Of a DNA stretch of 64,000 bases, positions 1 to 13,410 are shown one piece after another. Source of the DNA: Lepidonotus clava (taxonomy: Eukaryota > Annelida > Polychaeta > Phyllodocida > Polynoidae); assembly GCA_936440205.1 (NCBI GenBank), contig OW387140.1, forward strand, positions 22,937,659 through 23,001,658, read 5' to 3'. The translations under genes were made by a program, and so were the position numbers. The notes under the pieces are model-generated. The model had not been told where the DNA came from. It did not search any database and worked only from the letters and a program-made list of their open reading frames with translations. Each line of letters begins with the position of its first letter. Positions within the stretch are counted from its first letter, which is position 1.

Positions 1-3000
1 TCCCAGCATAACAGTACCCTATAAGTTATTTTGCTGATCTTTTATAGATTAATCAGTTACATTATTTAAAAAAAATGATTTGCAGAAAAGCTAAATTTAT
101 TTATTCGTTGTGGTTTATCCTAAAATATTCAGAAGGGAAGTGTACTTGCTGACTATGGTAATGGCACAACTTTAAAACTTATTAGGGAAATATATAGGCC
201 TACAATTTATAGGATTTTATTTAGATATCATATTATCTGATCCATTTATCGCTTTGTGCCATATAAGTAGTCATAATGTCTCACTAAGGGAGATCGTTAG
301 GTAATGCCGATAGATGACACGGAAGTGAATATGAAATTGAAAACATGGAGTAAATGCAAATTGCATTATTGGTACTCTCTCATAGAACTGTCATATTTCA
401 GCTTATAGGGATATAGCACATTGCGAGAAGTACCTCTCATAATATACCAGTATGCCCAGTATACGTCTTGGAGAAAAAATTGTGTGAAACCTGATCTATT
501 TTTTCCTTTATTCAGATAATGAACACTTATACTTAATCACACATACAAAAATACTGCATTTGAAGACACTTGTTCTCAGGAGAACGAAAGTAGTTGAGAA
601 GTAAGGCCTGCATTCGTGTGATGTCAAAAGCAATTATATGTGGTAAATATTGTCTGTCATTCATCTAAGCACAGTCGGACTTTCGAGGGAAACGCACGTA
701 ACAATGCATGTTTGCTGAACTACTGTTTAAGTGTATGATGTACAGCTTTCTTAAATCACCTTGTCGAGGGTACCAGATGTTTCTTTTTTTCAAGAAAAGT
801 CTGTGTATCAATTGGCTAATCATTTGGTAGAACTCTGATCCTTTGAGAGAGGCATCTGTCTAACCGTGGTCTGCAATGCAACATATGAAGTGAATTTCAA
901 GAAAACAATGAGATCCATGTGGTTGTTTTGTTAGTCTTTTGTTTTTGGTCGGTCACAATTGGTATGATACAGAATGTGAAGTAAGGAAGCACTTCTGTAA
1001 GGAAATTGTTAGTCAAAAGTAGACGATCACATTTGAAAAAGGAAATGAGATTTTTCGCGCATATTTTCATGTATTACATGCATTGCTCGAAATCATCAGT
1101 TTGATTTCGAAAATCTTGATTCATGAGATGATGAGATTGTCTTGATTCTTGAGAGTGTTCTGTTTATTCATCAGACCGATATGGTTATTTCCTCATTACC
1201 ACTTTATATGTAATTAGGTTACAACAACGACCCAACAGTCTAGTCTGATTGCTAACAGGTGAATTAGGGTCTGACTGTCGTGTGATCACGAAAGGCATTT
1301 TGAGAAGTTATAGACAAAAAATAATTTTTCGAATTTGATCATCATAGTACCTCATCCACACCACCTAACTTAAGGTGCAAAGAGTGAACCTTTTTTCCCA
1401 CATTGTTTCTTGTTACTGACCTCGGTGTGCTTTTAAATGGATCAGTCCAAGATAGTTGTGAACAATATCATGTGTGAACTACAAAAGTTATTCTGCCTCC
1501 AAGTTTGAGTAGGTTAACATATCAAGTAGTGTGTTTTTGAAATGTGTGCATTGACCTTATCTCCTTTGACAAATATACACTCAGAGCAGGTAAATCTGAC
1601 CTATACGTTGCTGGCCATCTTATGTGAGATCTTTCAAATCAAACCAATTATCATACATTACGAGCTTCATATCTTATAGCATCGGGATGCATAATTTATA
1701 GTTATTCATGCCAGATTTTATGGTACATAGGTTGTTTGAAAAATAGTCTAATTTTTATAAAGTTTCCATACATGTGTCTAAAGATTTAGTACTGAAATAA
1801 CATTGTCTATATATTATCGTATTGACATTTTCAGGGAATAGTTGGGAAATCAAAGCCAAACAAATATTTTTAGGATCTTTATTTTACAGCAAAATTATAG
1901 GGACAATGATTTAAAGTTATGTACATAAGCTGTATGACAAATATGTTTTCTATAAAAGTCATGGCTAGATAATATTGGAACATAAATAATATTGTAAAGT
2001 TACAACGTTATTTGAAAGTTGGAGTGGACAAATAATGTTGAACCACACTATAGGTCAAATAAGGCAGCGTCTTCACAATGTCACATCATATGAATTAGCA
2101 TTTTACTCAGCTATATTTGAGGTGAAATAGTCACCTGAACTACAGAAAAGCGTAATACCATATTTCTGAAAGTATGTGTCTTTTAGAATGATGTGACCAG
2201 GAAAGGGGAAATGGTATTTCGAACGGGACCTATCAAACTGAGTTTTAATTTGAAATGCATTATAACCGTACAATTTCCTAATTGATGAAACATGGATAAA
2301 TGGTCTGTTCAGTACATATCTTTTGATTAAAAAAAGATTTTGATATGTATACTCTATAGAATTATGTATGTTTATGCCTGGTTCTTTTTTGAAAATAGCA
2401 ACATTTCCCCTGTACTTGAATGAAAGATTCGTAACTTAGTTTTGCCAATTGGGACGTCACGTAGACCTTCCAAATTCATATAATTTTCAAATGAAATATG
2501 ATGTATTGAGTGCTTTGGGTGAATTCTACACAACACTTTGTTCAAGTACAATTTTTGACTATTTTCCATAAAATTTCTCATATATCCAAAACCGTTTGCC
2601 TAGAGCATGAGGCATAGGAACCTCGAGGTTCCCCTTTCCTCTGGATGGTCACAGTATAATACTGACCAAGGTTGACTTCATCACTTGTAAAGGGGAACAG
2701 TAGTAGATAGTGGCATTTATTATCTTGGGTAAATTAGGGAAGGGTTTCTAAGCAGGATTAGTTCTGTTGACTGTTGTTAGGAAGTTGGGACATTCCTGTT
2801 GCAGGTTTTACCATGAGGGCATAGCTGGAGTCTGAAGAAACAAATTGTACTTACACCTCATAATCCAATGTAATATTTATTGCTGTCATAGTCACACTGT
2901 AGCTATGACTTGTAGCCGATGCTCTCCTAGAGAATATACACCATTGAGAGATTACGAGTAAATCATGGTGTATGAAAGAGCAGAAATAATCTATAGGTGA

Positions 3001-4676
3001 TCAGAGGCATTTGATTTATTTCAGATCTTTTTCTCCATGCTTTAATCTTGGATTCCCGCTTTGATAACCACAGTTAGAGTATTCTTTTATGTTATTAGTT
3101 TCGTATTGTTTTGCGGCTGTTCAGTTAATTGTCATTTAACAGTTTTTACAACCCCAACGTTGATCACCTTTTATTTCGTCATGCCAACGTATACATAGAT
3201 TCTTGATTTAAGTACCTGAGGTTTTGGACAAAACGCAAAAATGTTGGCTGTATATTTGAGGTAGCCTTTAAGCTGTAATGTATGGGTGATTCTTTGCCAG
3301 TTTAGACCAAAACTTGCCATACATGTAAGACACTAATAACCTTTCGACCCTAACATAGTCTTCCAATGGAGATGAGATACTAATTTCGAACAAAATATTT
3401 CTTTACGTTTAATCAGTATGATGTATGGGAAGAACCTGTTTTAAACTTTCGCAGTTTGCTTTAGCTCTTGTGAAGTGCCAAATGCCGGCAAGCTTTGCAG
3501 ATGTTTTTTTTTAATAAAAAATTGTTTGCCCTGTGTACCAAATACGTGATTAGAATGAGGAATTATGGGATTGACTTGCTGTGGAGTGAAATAGGTCACC
3601 CTTGCCCTTATTGTTCTCTCTGTGTCCTTGCAATTAAAGATGTAAGTAAGCACAAATAAAATAATATAAAAACATAAAATGCTCTGTAATGGCTCGATTC
3701 TTCAGTGTTTCATCCTTAAGGATATCTTTTTAAACCTTTAGGTTAGATATTAAGTGAGATATGGATATACAAAAAGAATAAGTAATTATAATGACTTTAC
3801 GGTGTATCATTTTTGTTGGGAGTCCCTAGTTATATCTATAGTATAGTAGCTAATGGTGGGGACTCCCTCAATCAGTCATGCCTTAGCCATTTAATTCTCT
3901 TTGTTCTCAATGACCAGTTACACAATCTCATATACAGCAGTTGAAGGGCATTGTCCTCCAATTGTTGTTAGAATCAGGCAGTGTGAGAAGCTAGAAGTAG
4001 GTTACATAACCAATGCCTGAGTTAAACAGCCCCTATCCCTTAAAATTAGGACCACTACTGTCACCTGCAGTAGGGCAGTCCCAGGTTGGTGAGTGATAGG
4101 TCACTCAGGACTAGGACCTAGCAGTGGCCCTTTCTTAAAATCTGAGTATTTGTTGGCTATTCAATTATGTCTACTAAGTGATACTACATGGAACAAATCT
4201 TGTGATTGTTATTAGAGGGAGCAATACCGTTCATGACCATATCGCTGGTGTCTACCCTAAAGTTTCCAACCTATCCGGAGTTGTATCTCTACAGCACTAC
4301 GCCAAAGGCTGTGAATATGATGAACTAAGAATAATCTATTTTCTGACAAAAGGTCGAACGTATATCACAGAAACAAGAATAAGAATTACATTTATATCAT
4401 CTGTGAGGTGATTTGCCCCTGGTATGGATTAGAAACGGTAAATAACCACCGTGATATAAACAGACGGCTTTTAAGTTAAGCAAAGATAGTGACTACCTGG
4501 TATTTTTAGAATCACGATCAATTCATATAATTTCCACTTTTGAAAAATGCCTTAAAAAGTTATGAGTGTAAATGTGACACTGCGTATAGTTGTGGACAAA
4601 AATAAACAATGTTTTCTCTAAAAGTATTTTACTGAAATATATTTACATTGTTATTAACACAGTCTATCAAAATACA
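1..4676. other. AT-rich intergenic DNA, no gene seen
   Basis: No open reading frame longer than about 80 codons, no codon-biased GC-rich patch and no family-recognisable peptide is present on either strand. I found no long tandem or inverted repeat here. The stretch lies downstream (3') of the Toll-like receptor gene. Confidence 0.5.
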
Positions 4677-4870
4677 TGATGCAAGGGAGGGGGGGGGGTG
4701 TTCAGGGGGTCCTGACCACCCCCTTCCTTTTTTTTCTTTGTGGGCCCCTAAACTACAAGAAGAGGGGAAATGGCACATGCATGTACAAGCGAATGCACGT
4801 GCTTTTAATACTTAGCCTTTATGCTGACCCCCTCCCCCTTTTTGAAAATCCTGTATCCGCCCCTGTGATG
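4677..4870. mobile_element. MITE, CAGTGGCGGAT family, diverged copy
   Basis: A short non-coding element (4682-4865) starts with a degenerate G-rich end and finishes with the family's ATCCGCCCCTG end. It is flanked by a perfect 5-bp duplication, TGATG, at 4677-4681 and 4866-4870. G-rich and C-rich tracts just inside the ends can pair. Related copies lie at 16.7, 34.2, 37.5, 49.0, 51.2 and 59.8 kb. It encodes nothing credible. The 5-bp duplication suggests mobilisation by a DNA transposase; the superfamily is not settled. Confidence 0.7.
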
Positions 4871-5304
4871 TATCTTTTCCCATGGCAGATTTGCACGAGG
4901 GACTCTAGGATCGTTTCCAACTTTAGAATTGTAATTTTACATGACTTTGTACAGCTGAAAAATCCATACCCCTTAGCTTTTTGCATATTATGATAATCGG
5001 GCATGTCCTGTTACATGTACTTGTAAAGCTGTATAGTGACCAATTTGCCATGAACAGTCGCATGGCTGCTAAATCTGACAGCAAGCTTATACTCCTAACT
5101 TAAGATTAGTGGTTATTACAGCTTTTCAGACCTAGTTTGTGATTAATTTCAATCAAGGCCTTAAATGTAATGGCTGCCAAGTACAGATACCAACTTATCG
5201 CAACCGCGTCTGCTATAAACACAATAGGGCTATATTTCAGACATATAGGTAGGCCTACATCCATGGGTTTTTATATTCATGTGGTGCCAGAGGTTATCAT
5301 GCAC

Positions 5305-5310
5305 TTTATT
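5305..5310 (-). promoter_or_regulatory. Candidate polyadenylation signal of the Toll-like receptor gene
   Basis: AATAAA reads on the minus strand about 150 bases after the receptor's stop codon, at a normal distance for a short 3' untranslated region. Confidence 0.4.
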
Positions 5311-5462
5311 TAAACAGGACCTCTGTATTTTTCTTACTTTTCATTGTGCAACATCCTATTGCATTAAATGAATTATGGTCATGCAAAACATTTGCAGATG
5401 ATGGCAGTACTATAGTCGTATGGCTACAAGCGGTATGTCTTCAGACATGAGACACTGTGAAC

Positions 5463-8061
5463 CTATTCAGGCGTGTTTTCTTCATCCAAACGATCAGCTA
5501 GCCTTTTCCAGAAGACCTCTTGTCCGGCAGGGTTGTTGGTCCATTTGAGCTCCTGTCCGTCGTCCAGTATCTCATGCAACATGCTGTTGGGGAGACGGAC
5601 GTCGGCCCCTGGCTTCAGAATGACGAGCACCACCGAGTTCCAGCCCTGGTCGGCCACCTTGTGCAGGGCCAGCGGCAGCTCGAAGTGCATCATCTGGCCG
5701 AGCCGCAGGTAGTTGTGGCTGAGCACGACCATCACCTTCTTACTGTTCTGGATGGCATTGGCCACCTGGACGAAGGCCGACTCCCTGCCGGGCAGCAGGT
5801 GCACGGAGGAGCAGCACATGGTGAACCGGGCGTCCTCACTCTCAGGGGGGTCCAGGGTGGACAGGGCTTGACCGTTGTCCAGTTTGGGCAGGAGCACGTC
5901 CCGAACCCAGTCCTGGTCCTCGTCGTAGTCGCTGACGGAGACGAAGCAGTCGTACTCAAAGCTTTGCTGTCCGTCCAGCACGGCCTCCTGGTCCCCGCCC
6001 ACCCCGGCCGCCGCCTCCCGCCTTTTCTGGGTGTGCAGGTACCACCAGAGCCGGAGCTTCCACCTGTTCCTGTACAAGGCAGCCCCTAAGACGCAGGTCA
6101 CAATGAATACCGTCACCCCAACGCCAATCAGGATGATCATCCAGGGCGGGGGTGAGCACCTGGATGCGATGGAGGCCGGGTGAAAGCTCAGCACCGTCTT
6201 GCCCACCATGTTCTTGGGACTACTACACGTGTAGGTGTCCAGATTCTCCAGGGTGATGTTAGTAGTGTTGATCCATCTCCTGAACCACATCAAACTGCAA
6301 TAGCAGGAAAATGGATTTTGGGACATGTTGAGCCTTGCCAGGGAATATTCTGCAAAGTCCAGGGAACTTTGGTTGACGACGGAAATATGATTTTTGGCCA
6401 AATCCAGATCAGTCAGAGATATTGTGCTTTCAAAAAGTTCAGGCTTCCATTTAGCAATTTCATTGCTGCCTAACCGCAGATCTTTCAATTTCCTCAAGTT
6501 TTTAAACAGCTTCTCAGGGATTACATTGATATTGTTATTCGAGATATTCAAGCTCAGCAGTCCAGCTAAAGCGGAAAACAGAGTTCCCTCGAGATCCTGT
6601 CCAATTTGTTGACCGAGGCTATTACCACTTAAATCTAATCGCTCTAGTTTTCTTAGACTTGAAAAACTTTGGGTTGGTAACTTTTCGCATTTGTTGTTAC
6701 TCATGTTAAGTGTCTTTAATTCAAGTAGATCTTTGAAAAGTGAGTGTTCCTTTTCAAAGTTCCTCAGTAAATTGTCATTCAACATCAAGACCTCCAGATT
6801 GACAACTGATGTAAACACTGCTGGCCCCATGTTATTGTTTGGAATAACATTATTGGACAGGTCCAATATTCTCAGTTTCACAGTACCTAGTAACGCGTCA
6901 TTGGCTATCTTTTCAAGGCCGCAATGATGGAGGTAGAGTTGCTCCAGGTTTGGCATGTCGCTAACCACACCAACGGTTAACTCCTTGTTATATTCTCCCT
7001 GGTTATTGTGACTGAGGTCAATGTATCGGCAGGACTTGGGCAATCCTTTAGGGAGATGCTGGAACCGGTTGTGGTACAAAAGTAACGTATCGAGTCGCCC
7101 CAGTCCAACGAAGGCCTCGTCATCGGCCAGATCTATCCTACTGAAACTGAGGTCCAATGACTCTAACTCCGACATGTACTGGAAGGTTTTGGCCCGTAGG
7201 TTTCCTATGTCGCTGTGTCGGAGAAACAGGTGCAGAAGTGGCACTCCTTTCAAAGCGTCAAAGGTACTGCCGAGTAACATACCCCCTGATATCACTCCGC
7301 TGAGGTCCAGTGAGTTGATGTGGCTACCCTGTAACCCATTAATCACATCTTGCAGATTTGCGGGAGGGATGCTGCTGTAGGATAACTGAAGGGACACCAG
7401 GGAAGGAAAAACACTAAAAGTCCCATTTTCTATGTCCTTCAGGCTGCATCTTCCCAGTGATAACTTGGCGACGTCTATGCCATCAAAGGCAGCAAAATCA
7501 GCTTTATTTATGACCGTGATCTTTGGGTTATTGTTAAGGTTGATGGACTTTAAATTGGTCAGTTTCTTATAACTTTCAGCAAAAGAGGCATTGGTGAGAC
7601 GATTATTATTAAGGTTCAACTTTCTTAGTTGAACAGATTGGCTCATTTCTGGGATACTCTGAAGGTAGTTATCAGTTAGGTAAAGGTTCTCAAGACTAAC
7701 CAGTGGTACAAAAACCTCTCTACTTATAACAGATAACCGATTTCTTGTCAGAAATAGACTTGTCAAATTTGAGAGACCAAGGAACGCCTCTGAGTCAAGA
7801 ATAACAATCAAATTTCCCTTAAGACTGAGCTGTTTAAGATTTGTCAGTTTGATGAAGGTCTTATTGCGAATATGGGATAAAGAGTTGTAGCCCAAATACA
7901 ACTCTTCAGTTTCCTCCGGGATATCTCCAGGTACTTCTGTCAGACCCTTGCGCTCACAAGTCACACTCAGCTGTTTGTGACCAAAGTACACACATCGACA
8001 CGGCTTGGGACAGGTCATGGACGCTGCAGTCTGCAGATGGCCCCAGACAAAGATCACCAAC
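5463..8061 (-). CDS. Toll-like receptor, main exon (LRR-TM-TIR)
   Basis: A type I membrane receptor of innate immunity. One exon gives 865 codons in this frame. In order it shows: the end of a signal peptide (residues 1-14); a cysteine-rich N-cap (CPKPCRC, 17-23); about 22 leucine-rich repeats; a single C-cap containing CYC; a membrane helix (640-663, WMIILIGVGV...); a basic juxtamembrane stretch; and a TIR domain (701-865) with box 1 YDCFVSVSDYD and box 3 FW. One cysteine cluster next to the membrane makes it the single-cluster (vertebrate-like) type. The reading frame opens at Leu, directly after a good acceptor (TGTTTCAG), so the initiator lies in an upstream exon. The BB-loop box 2 is atypical: VHLLPG where RDxxPG is usual. 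Family assignment is sure; orthology to a named receptor cannot be made. Confidence 0.95.
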
Positions 8062-9180
8062 CTGAAACAGACATAATCACGGAATAGAAATAAGGCTGGA
8101 GCAAGTCATAGCATTTGTCATTACTGCATTATTCCCAACCTTCTTTTGTATTGCAATATCATTTACGGAATAGAGGCTACGGCTTAAGGATATTCCCAAT
8201 CACCACACCCAAAGTCACCTCTAAGGGGACAATGTCTTATCTCTCAAGGCACACCTTCATGTTCAGACACACATAATAATTATGGCCTATCAATACTAAC
8301 AAATTAATGTAACTTTTCCCAAATATAAGGCTGATCACTCAGTATGTGGATTAGGTGACTTGTTGGAAAGCTATTTTATTTTTGACTACTATTTCTTGTA
8401 ATTGTTGAAATAATCCTTGACACTATAATTATAGACCACACTTATTACTATAGGAATAAAAACCGCACTTTTTCATTTCATTTGTAGCTTCAGGAACTTA
8501 TGCCAAAGCCCCCTACAACTTAGACTAGCACAATACAACATAATTTATTCTAGTAACATATATTGTATTCTAGTAATGTAATTAGTGTCACAAAGACATA
8601 ATTATCTCTACCAAACATGGCGTCGATTATAACTCAGGCATCCCAAATAAGAAAGAGTTTCACTGGCCACTGAAGGCAGGCTATTACAAATAAGAAATTG
8701 AATTGGATAAGGATTGTGTATATGTCACATATAGGGTTCCATGGGTCGACAACATGACTGTTCAATCTCTAAATTGTATTGTATCATAACTATGTGATCA
8801 GACTCATATCAACTGGACAATCGTACTGGAATAAAACATCAACAGTCCTGGGCAAAATGAATGACGTATGGACCAGTCAATTATTTCTTTCAAAATCAGG
8901 AGAGAACCAAGCTCTATCGGGCACGTCTTCCGTTGGAAGACAGGAGGCACTTAATGATTGTATAGACCTTGTGCAGACGTGGTCACGTGACCAGTTTTAG
9001 GTGATCACCATGTGTTTTACATCACCTGGAAACCATGAATTATAATGTATTACAAATTGTTCATTAGGATATCATACGATCATTTTAGGTACAGTTAACA
9101 AAAATAAATGTTCTAGATGTTTTTGAAATGCTAAAAATAAGAATTCTTAATTGATCAGTTAATCAATTAATTCTAAAGAT

Positions 9181-9182
<2 letters not shown>

Positions 9183-9230
<48 letters not shown>
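9183..9230. repeat. (TA)24 microsatellite
   Basis: Uninterrupted TA dinucleotide run inside the proposed receptor intron. Confidence 0.98.
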
Positions 9231-9233
<3 letters not shown>

Positions 9234-12200
9234 TCCTTTCATTACTAATTGAGCCCCTTGGTAAACTAAAGCGGAAAGACCATCAATGTTTTGATAGTGA
9301 TCCTAATGTTTTGATAGTGAACACCGTGTCCCTATGCAACAGGCAGAGAGTTAAAACAACAGGATCATGTAAAAATATCATTGTTCTTCCAAGTGAATGT
9401 AAGCCCTCAGGTTATGTCAGTTTAAATTCTTCCGTAACCCGAATTTCTATTTGAAAAATATGCATATACAAGATTATTCAAAACCTTATTTTTATGATGA
9501 ACCAAAAGATGAAATTATCCATTTTTGGTGACTTCTCCTATAGTGGTTCATGCACCAAGATTTGCTAACAAACGGATGAATGTAATTGTGAAAATAGATA
9601 AGAACCGTATTTTAGGCTAAAAGGTATGAAGGACCTCGAAACAGTTAATATGACATTTCTCTCAGCCCATTGTTTGAAGTCCTATCACATATATCCCATT
9701 CTCGCCATATTACTTCCTACCTTAGTCATATATACTTTTCCCTAATCTACCAATTGGCGGGCTTTTAATGATGTCTGGTAAAAGGGAAAGGTATGCAAAG
9801 AGAGGAGCAATTATCATTGATAGAATTTGTGTTATAAAAATGTGAAATGCATCTGCACCATCTCTATTAACGACCTCACTTTTTGCTCAGACCGTTGGGT
9901 CGTCGAATTAGGGCATATCAACTATGAATATAGTATTTATGCATTAATACCTGTTCCCACGGACTTCAAGTAGCTACCAAAAGCATAGATAAGGTTGCTG
10001 AAGAACTGCAATTGACCGACATTAACATCGGCTACGTCAGCACTTTCCTGAGAGGTACTCTGATGTATTTGGTGAGTGTAGAACGGTGACAATAATCTGA
10101 TTCGTTCGGTTAAACTGAAACAACTGATCTCAATGTTCAAACACCTACCAGACCAGTCGAGTAAAACGCTCCATCTTTAAAATTACGTCTCTTTCTCAGT
10201 TGTCCTCTTGTCTCCTTTCTTCAGAAGCATCCTCTTCTTTTCCCTACTTTCACCTATATATTATATATCTGAAAATATAAAATTATAATTTTTCAGACAA
10301 TACATACCCATGGCTTATTTTGGAATTAAGATATCCGAATCCTATTCAATAAGTGAAAATCCACAATGACTTCACCTGGAGGAAAATGAATCTAAACGTA
10401 TTAGTAAATACTTTATATCTCTTGAATATTCGTTGGGGATTCAACTTCTGCCAGATGCATGGGGAACAAATATGCATATTCAAAGAGAATCTGTGCTTAA
10501 CTGACAATCACATATGTTTTTTGGAATGCACAGATTAAATCTTATGTCAGTTTCAAGTAAGATACATCTGGAATTAAAATTAATGTTATATTGCACTCAT
10601 TTTCTCGTCTGCATGGACAAGTGATTGTCATCAGGGAAGTCAGACGGTCATCTGGGACTTTTGAAAGCCTTCAGGGACATGAGGCAATTCAGAGTATTGC
10701 ATAGGGAAAATGTGAGTAGGAGGGCAGGAAAGATAAAACTTACATGTTCATACTTATTATAATCTTAAGCATCAGTTTCTCGATTGACGTTGTACGAATG
10801 ATTATGTAACTTATGCAAGTGTGTTAAAATAACAGTCTCAAAATCATTAAGAATATTTTATGATAATGAAGAAATTGGCTTTTTACCTCTTGGATCAACC
10901 ATTATAAAAACTGATAATGCTGTATCGAAATTGTTAGACTCATTTCTCATGCTTAGAATATTAGAAAAGCTTGAGAAAATTGTGTACTGTCCGTTTTACT
11001 CCAACAGCATAAAGACATTTTTATATCATAAAGGTTTAAATAATCTGTTTTCCTTAGGCCTATCTCTAGCCATTTCGGTCTTTATCTCTGGATAATCTGT
11101 TATTATAGCGTTAGCATTACTTTAGAAATTTGAACCTATATTTTCCTTCATGCGATTACTTGTTCTATTTTGTTACTATGATTCTAGATGAGAATTAGAC
11201 AGGGCTCATGCTGAAGGATTTATAAAATTTATCTTCTAAAAACTATGTCTGTCCATAAAACAGACACACATTGTTTGTTTATCTCGGATCCAACATAGAA
11301 AAATATGCTTGATGATAGCGCTTACATTCACATTCTTTTGATTATATATAATTATTGATCATACATTAGCCCTTTGGATAAAAGGACCATAAAGAGTTGA
11401 TAATTGTGTCAGATACAAGGCTCACTATGGGGTGATAAATCAAGTTCGCTCTTAGTAAAGTGAAGACATGCTATAGTTCTTCCCTTAATTTTTGTCTTTC
11501 ATGCAACGCTTCCTCAGGGAAACAATACCCAGATAGCATACAATTCAGTTAAGAAAATGTTATTGAAATTTAATATTGTTACTACAAATAAAATTACTGT
11601 GCTTGTACTCCTTTACTCCTTTACTGCTTCCTGTTCCTGTATGTGTAGGAAGAGAACACATATCCTGCATGAAGACCGAATCTGTGCCAAACTTTTACTT
11701 TTACTATCATATAATGCTGACTACAATCACAGTGCAGAGAATTCCTGCAGAGAAATAGGACATATCATAAGAGTCATGAGGACCACCTGGGAATTTCCCA
11801 AACAATTATAATAAGCCCATCCCACATTGGGTATATCCCAGGGTTGGACAAAGGTTGGACAAAATTATGGTATAAGTCATCATTGTCTCCTAGAGTTTGG
11901 GTTACTGAAATAAGCAAAAATTATATTTTTCAATATCCCCAAGTACTGTTAAAACATTACGATTTCTCAAGTTTCATCAGTTGACAGAGTTTCAGGTTTG
12001 CCAGTCAATCAAAATACTGTATTTTAGGGCAAAATCAGGTTGGACATTATAGTTTGGCCTGACAGGCTTTAACATTGGTTCCTATGGGGAATAGGCCAAT
12101 ATAAAAAGCTGCAATTTACAAATTTCAGGAGTAATTTGTCAACCAAATTAGTTTGGTTAATCCTGCAATATATGCCTGTATTCATGGAATAAGCATGGAC

Positions 12201-12337
12201 GCAATTTTGAAAATATTTCTTGGTAAACTTTAATGTTGGTGTAAACTGGGATGGACAGGCTTATTAATTGAAATTACGTCTAGATGAAAAACTAACACTT
12301 CCTGTAAAACAAAAGACTATGTGTAACAAGGAAACGA

Positions 12338-12364
12338 GCGCCCACGCGCCCACGCGCCCACGCG
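12338..12364. repeat. Short CCCACGCG tandem repeat
   Basis: Three adjacent copies of an 8-bp CpG-rich unit (CCCACGCG) in otherwise AT-rich intron DNA. Confidence 0.85.
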
Positions 12365-12964
12365 ACTATTATTTACGAACTGACCCCTTGACATAAAGGT
12401 TACCAGGGTACCTCTGAGCAGGGCACATGGTAGATCTACTGACTGTGGTGGACTTTTTTCTGCGATCTAGTTTGCATTATCTTTAGATCATTTCCAAAAT
12501 ACATACATATAAAATGTACATGTATACTTCCGTATATTTTCATTTGCACAAAATTAGAATAACGTTCATTGTGTGAACTGCTGATACACCAAATTTCGGT
12601 CGGTGTTTCATTAGAATTAATAACAATGTCCCGAACCATCAGGATGCTCTTATTTTCTTAACAAGAAGTCTTTTTTCATTGAGATGCATCATTTTTAAAG
12701 AGAAAACATCAATAGGATTTCCAGAGGAATAAGCATCATACGTATTCAGGATTTCCAGAATATGAATGAATGGAATATTACTTTAAATTTAATATTCACC
12801 ATACCGCTAAATTATGCCGACTATCTGGATGTCTGACGGCCTTTTCTTTCTTTATTCATTATTTTTTAATTATCCTAACAAGATGCAATTTTTTTAGACC
12901 AGTCGTCTGACCTTAATATCATCTGATCATACCATTGACATAAACACTATCAGACATGGATGGC

Positions 12965-13218
12965 CTATACACTGCACGAAAAAAGACCTTTTATGACCTT
13001 TAAGTTTGTGTAAATGGAGCCATTGAGGTGTGCTAAAGGTAATGGAAAGGTCATCTTTACAAGACCTTTCCCAAACTTTTTCAGGTGACCTTTACAAATT
13101 CATTAAAGATCTTGCAAAGGTATTGGAAAGGTGACATTTCCTATGCCTTTAATGAACCTCAATGGCTCCATTTACAAAATCAAAGGTCATTAAAGGTCTA
13201 ATTTCGTGCAGTGCTATA
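12965..13218. mobile_element. Foldback MITE with CACTGCACG ends and CTATA duplication
   Basis: The element spans 12970-13213. It begins CACTGCACGAAA and ends with the inverse TTTCGTGCAGTG. The arms stay complementary for roughly 60-70 bases, and the inside repeats AAAGGT/ACCTTT many times. Perfect 5-bp duplications, CTATA, flank it at 12965-12969 and 13214-13218. It has no coding capacity. A 5-bp duplication occurs in Transib-like and some hAT-like families; the ends do not decide between them. Confidence 0.85.
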
Positions 13219-13295
13219 TCAGAAAGGTCTGTGCGTTTGCCATGTCAGACAAGGGGCCTTTCATTTAGTATGTACGCCCATTATTATAAATTTCA

Positions 13296-13410
13296 GACCC
13301 CCCCCACGTCCCCCTTGGACAAAAGTACGTAATGGATTTGTGCAGGAACGTACGTACATTTTTTTAAAAAAAATTACAGACCCCCCCCCATGTACGTATG
13401 TAATAAATGG
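13296..13410. repeat. C-tract repeat, two diverged copies
   Basis: TTTCAGAC followed by a run of C and a GTACGT-containing stretch occurs twice (about 13.29 and 13.37 kb) with poly-A/T between. It probably belongs to a dispersed non-coding repeat. Short frames across it are low complexity and not genes. Confidence 0.45.

Noticed and set aside
5473-7380. Several plus-strand open frames of 70-190 codons opposite the Toll-like receptor exon
   Set aside because: They are antisense shadows of a clearly coding minus-strand exon; peptides resemble nothing and the frames only reflect codon bias on the true strand.
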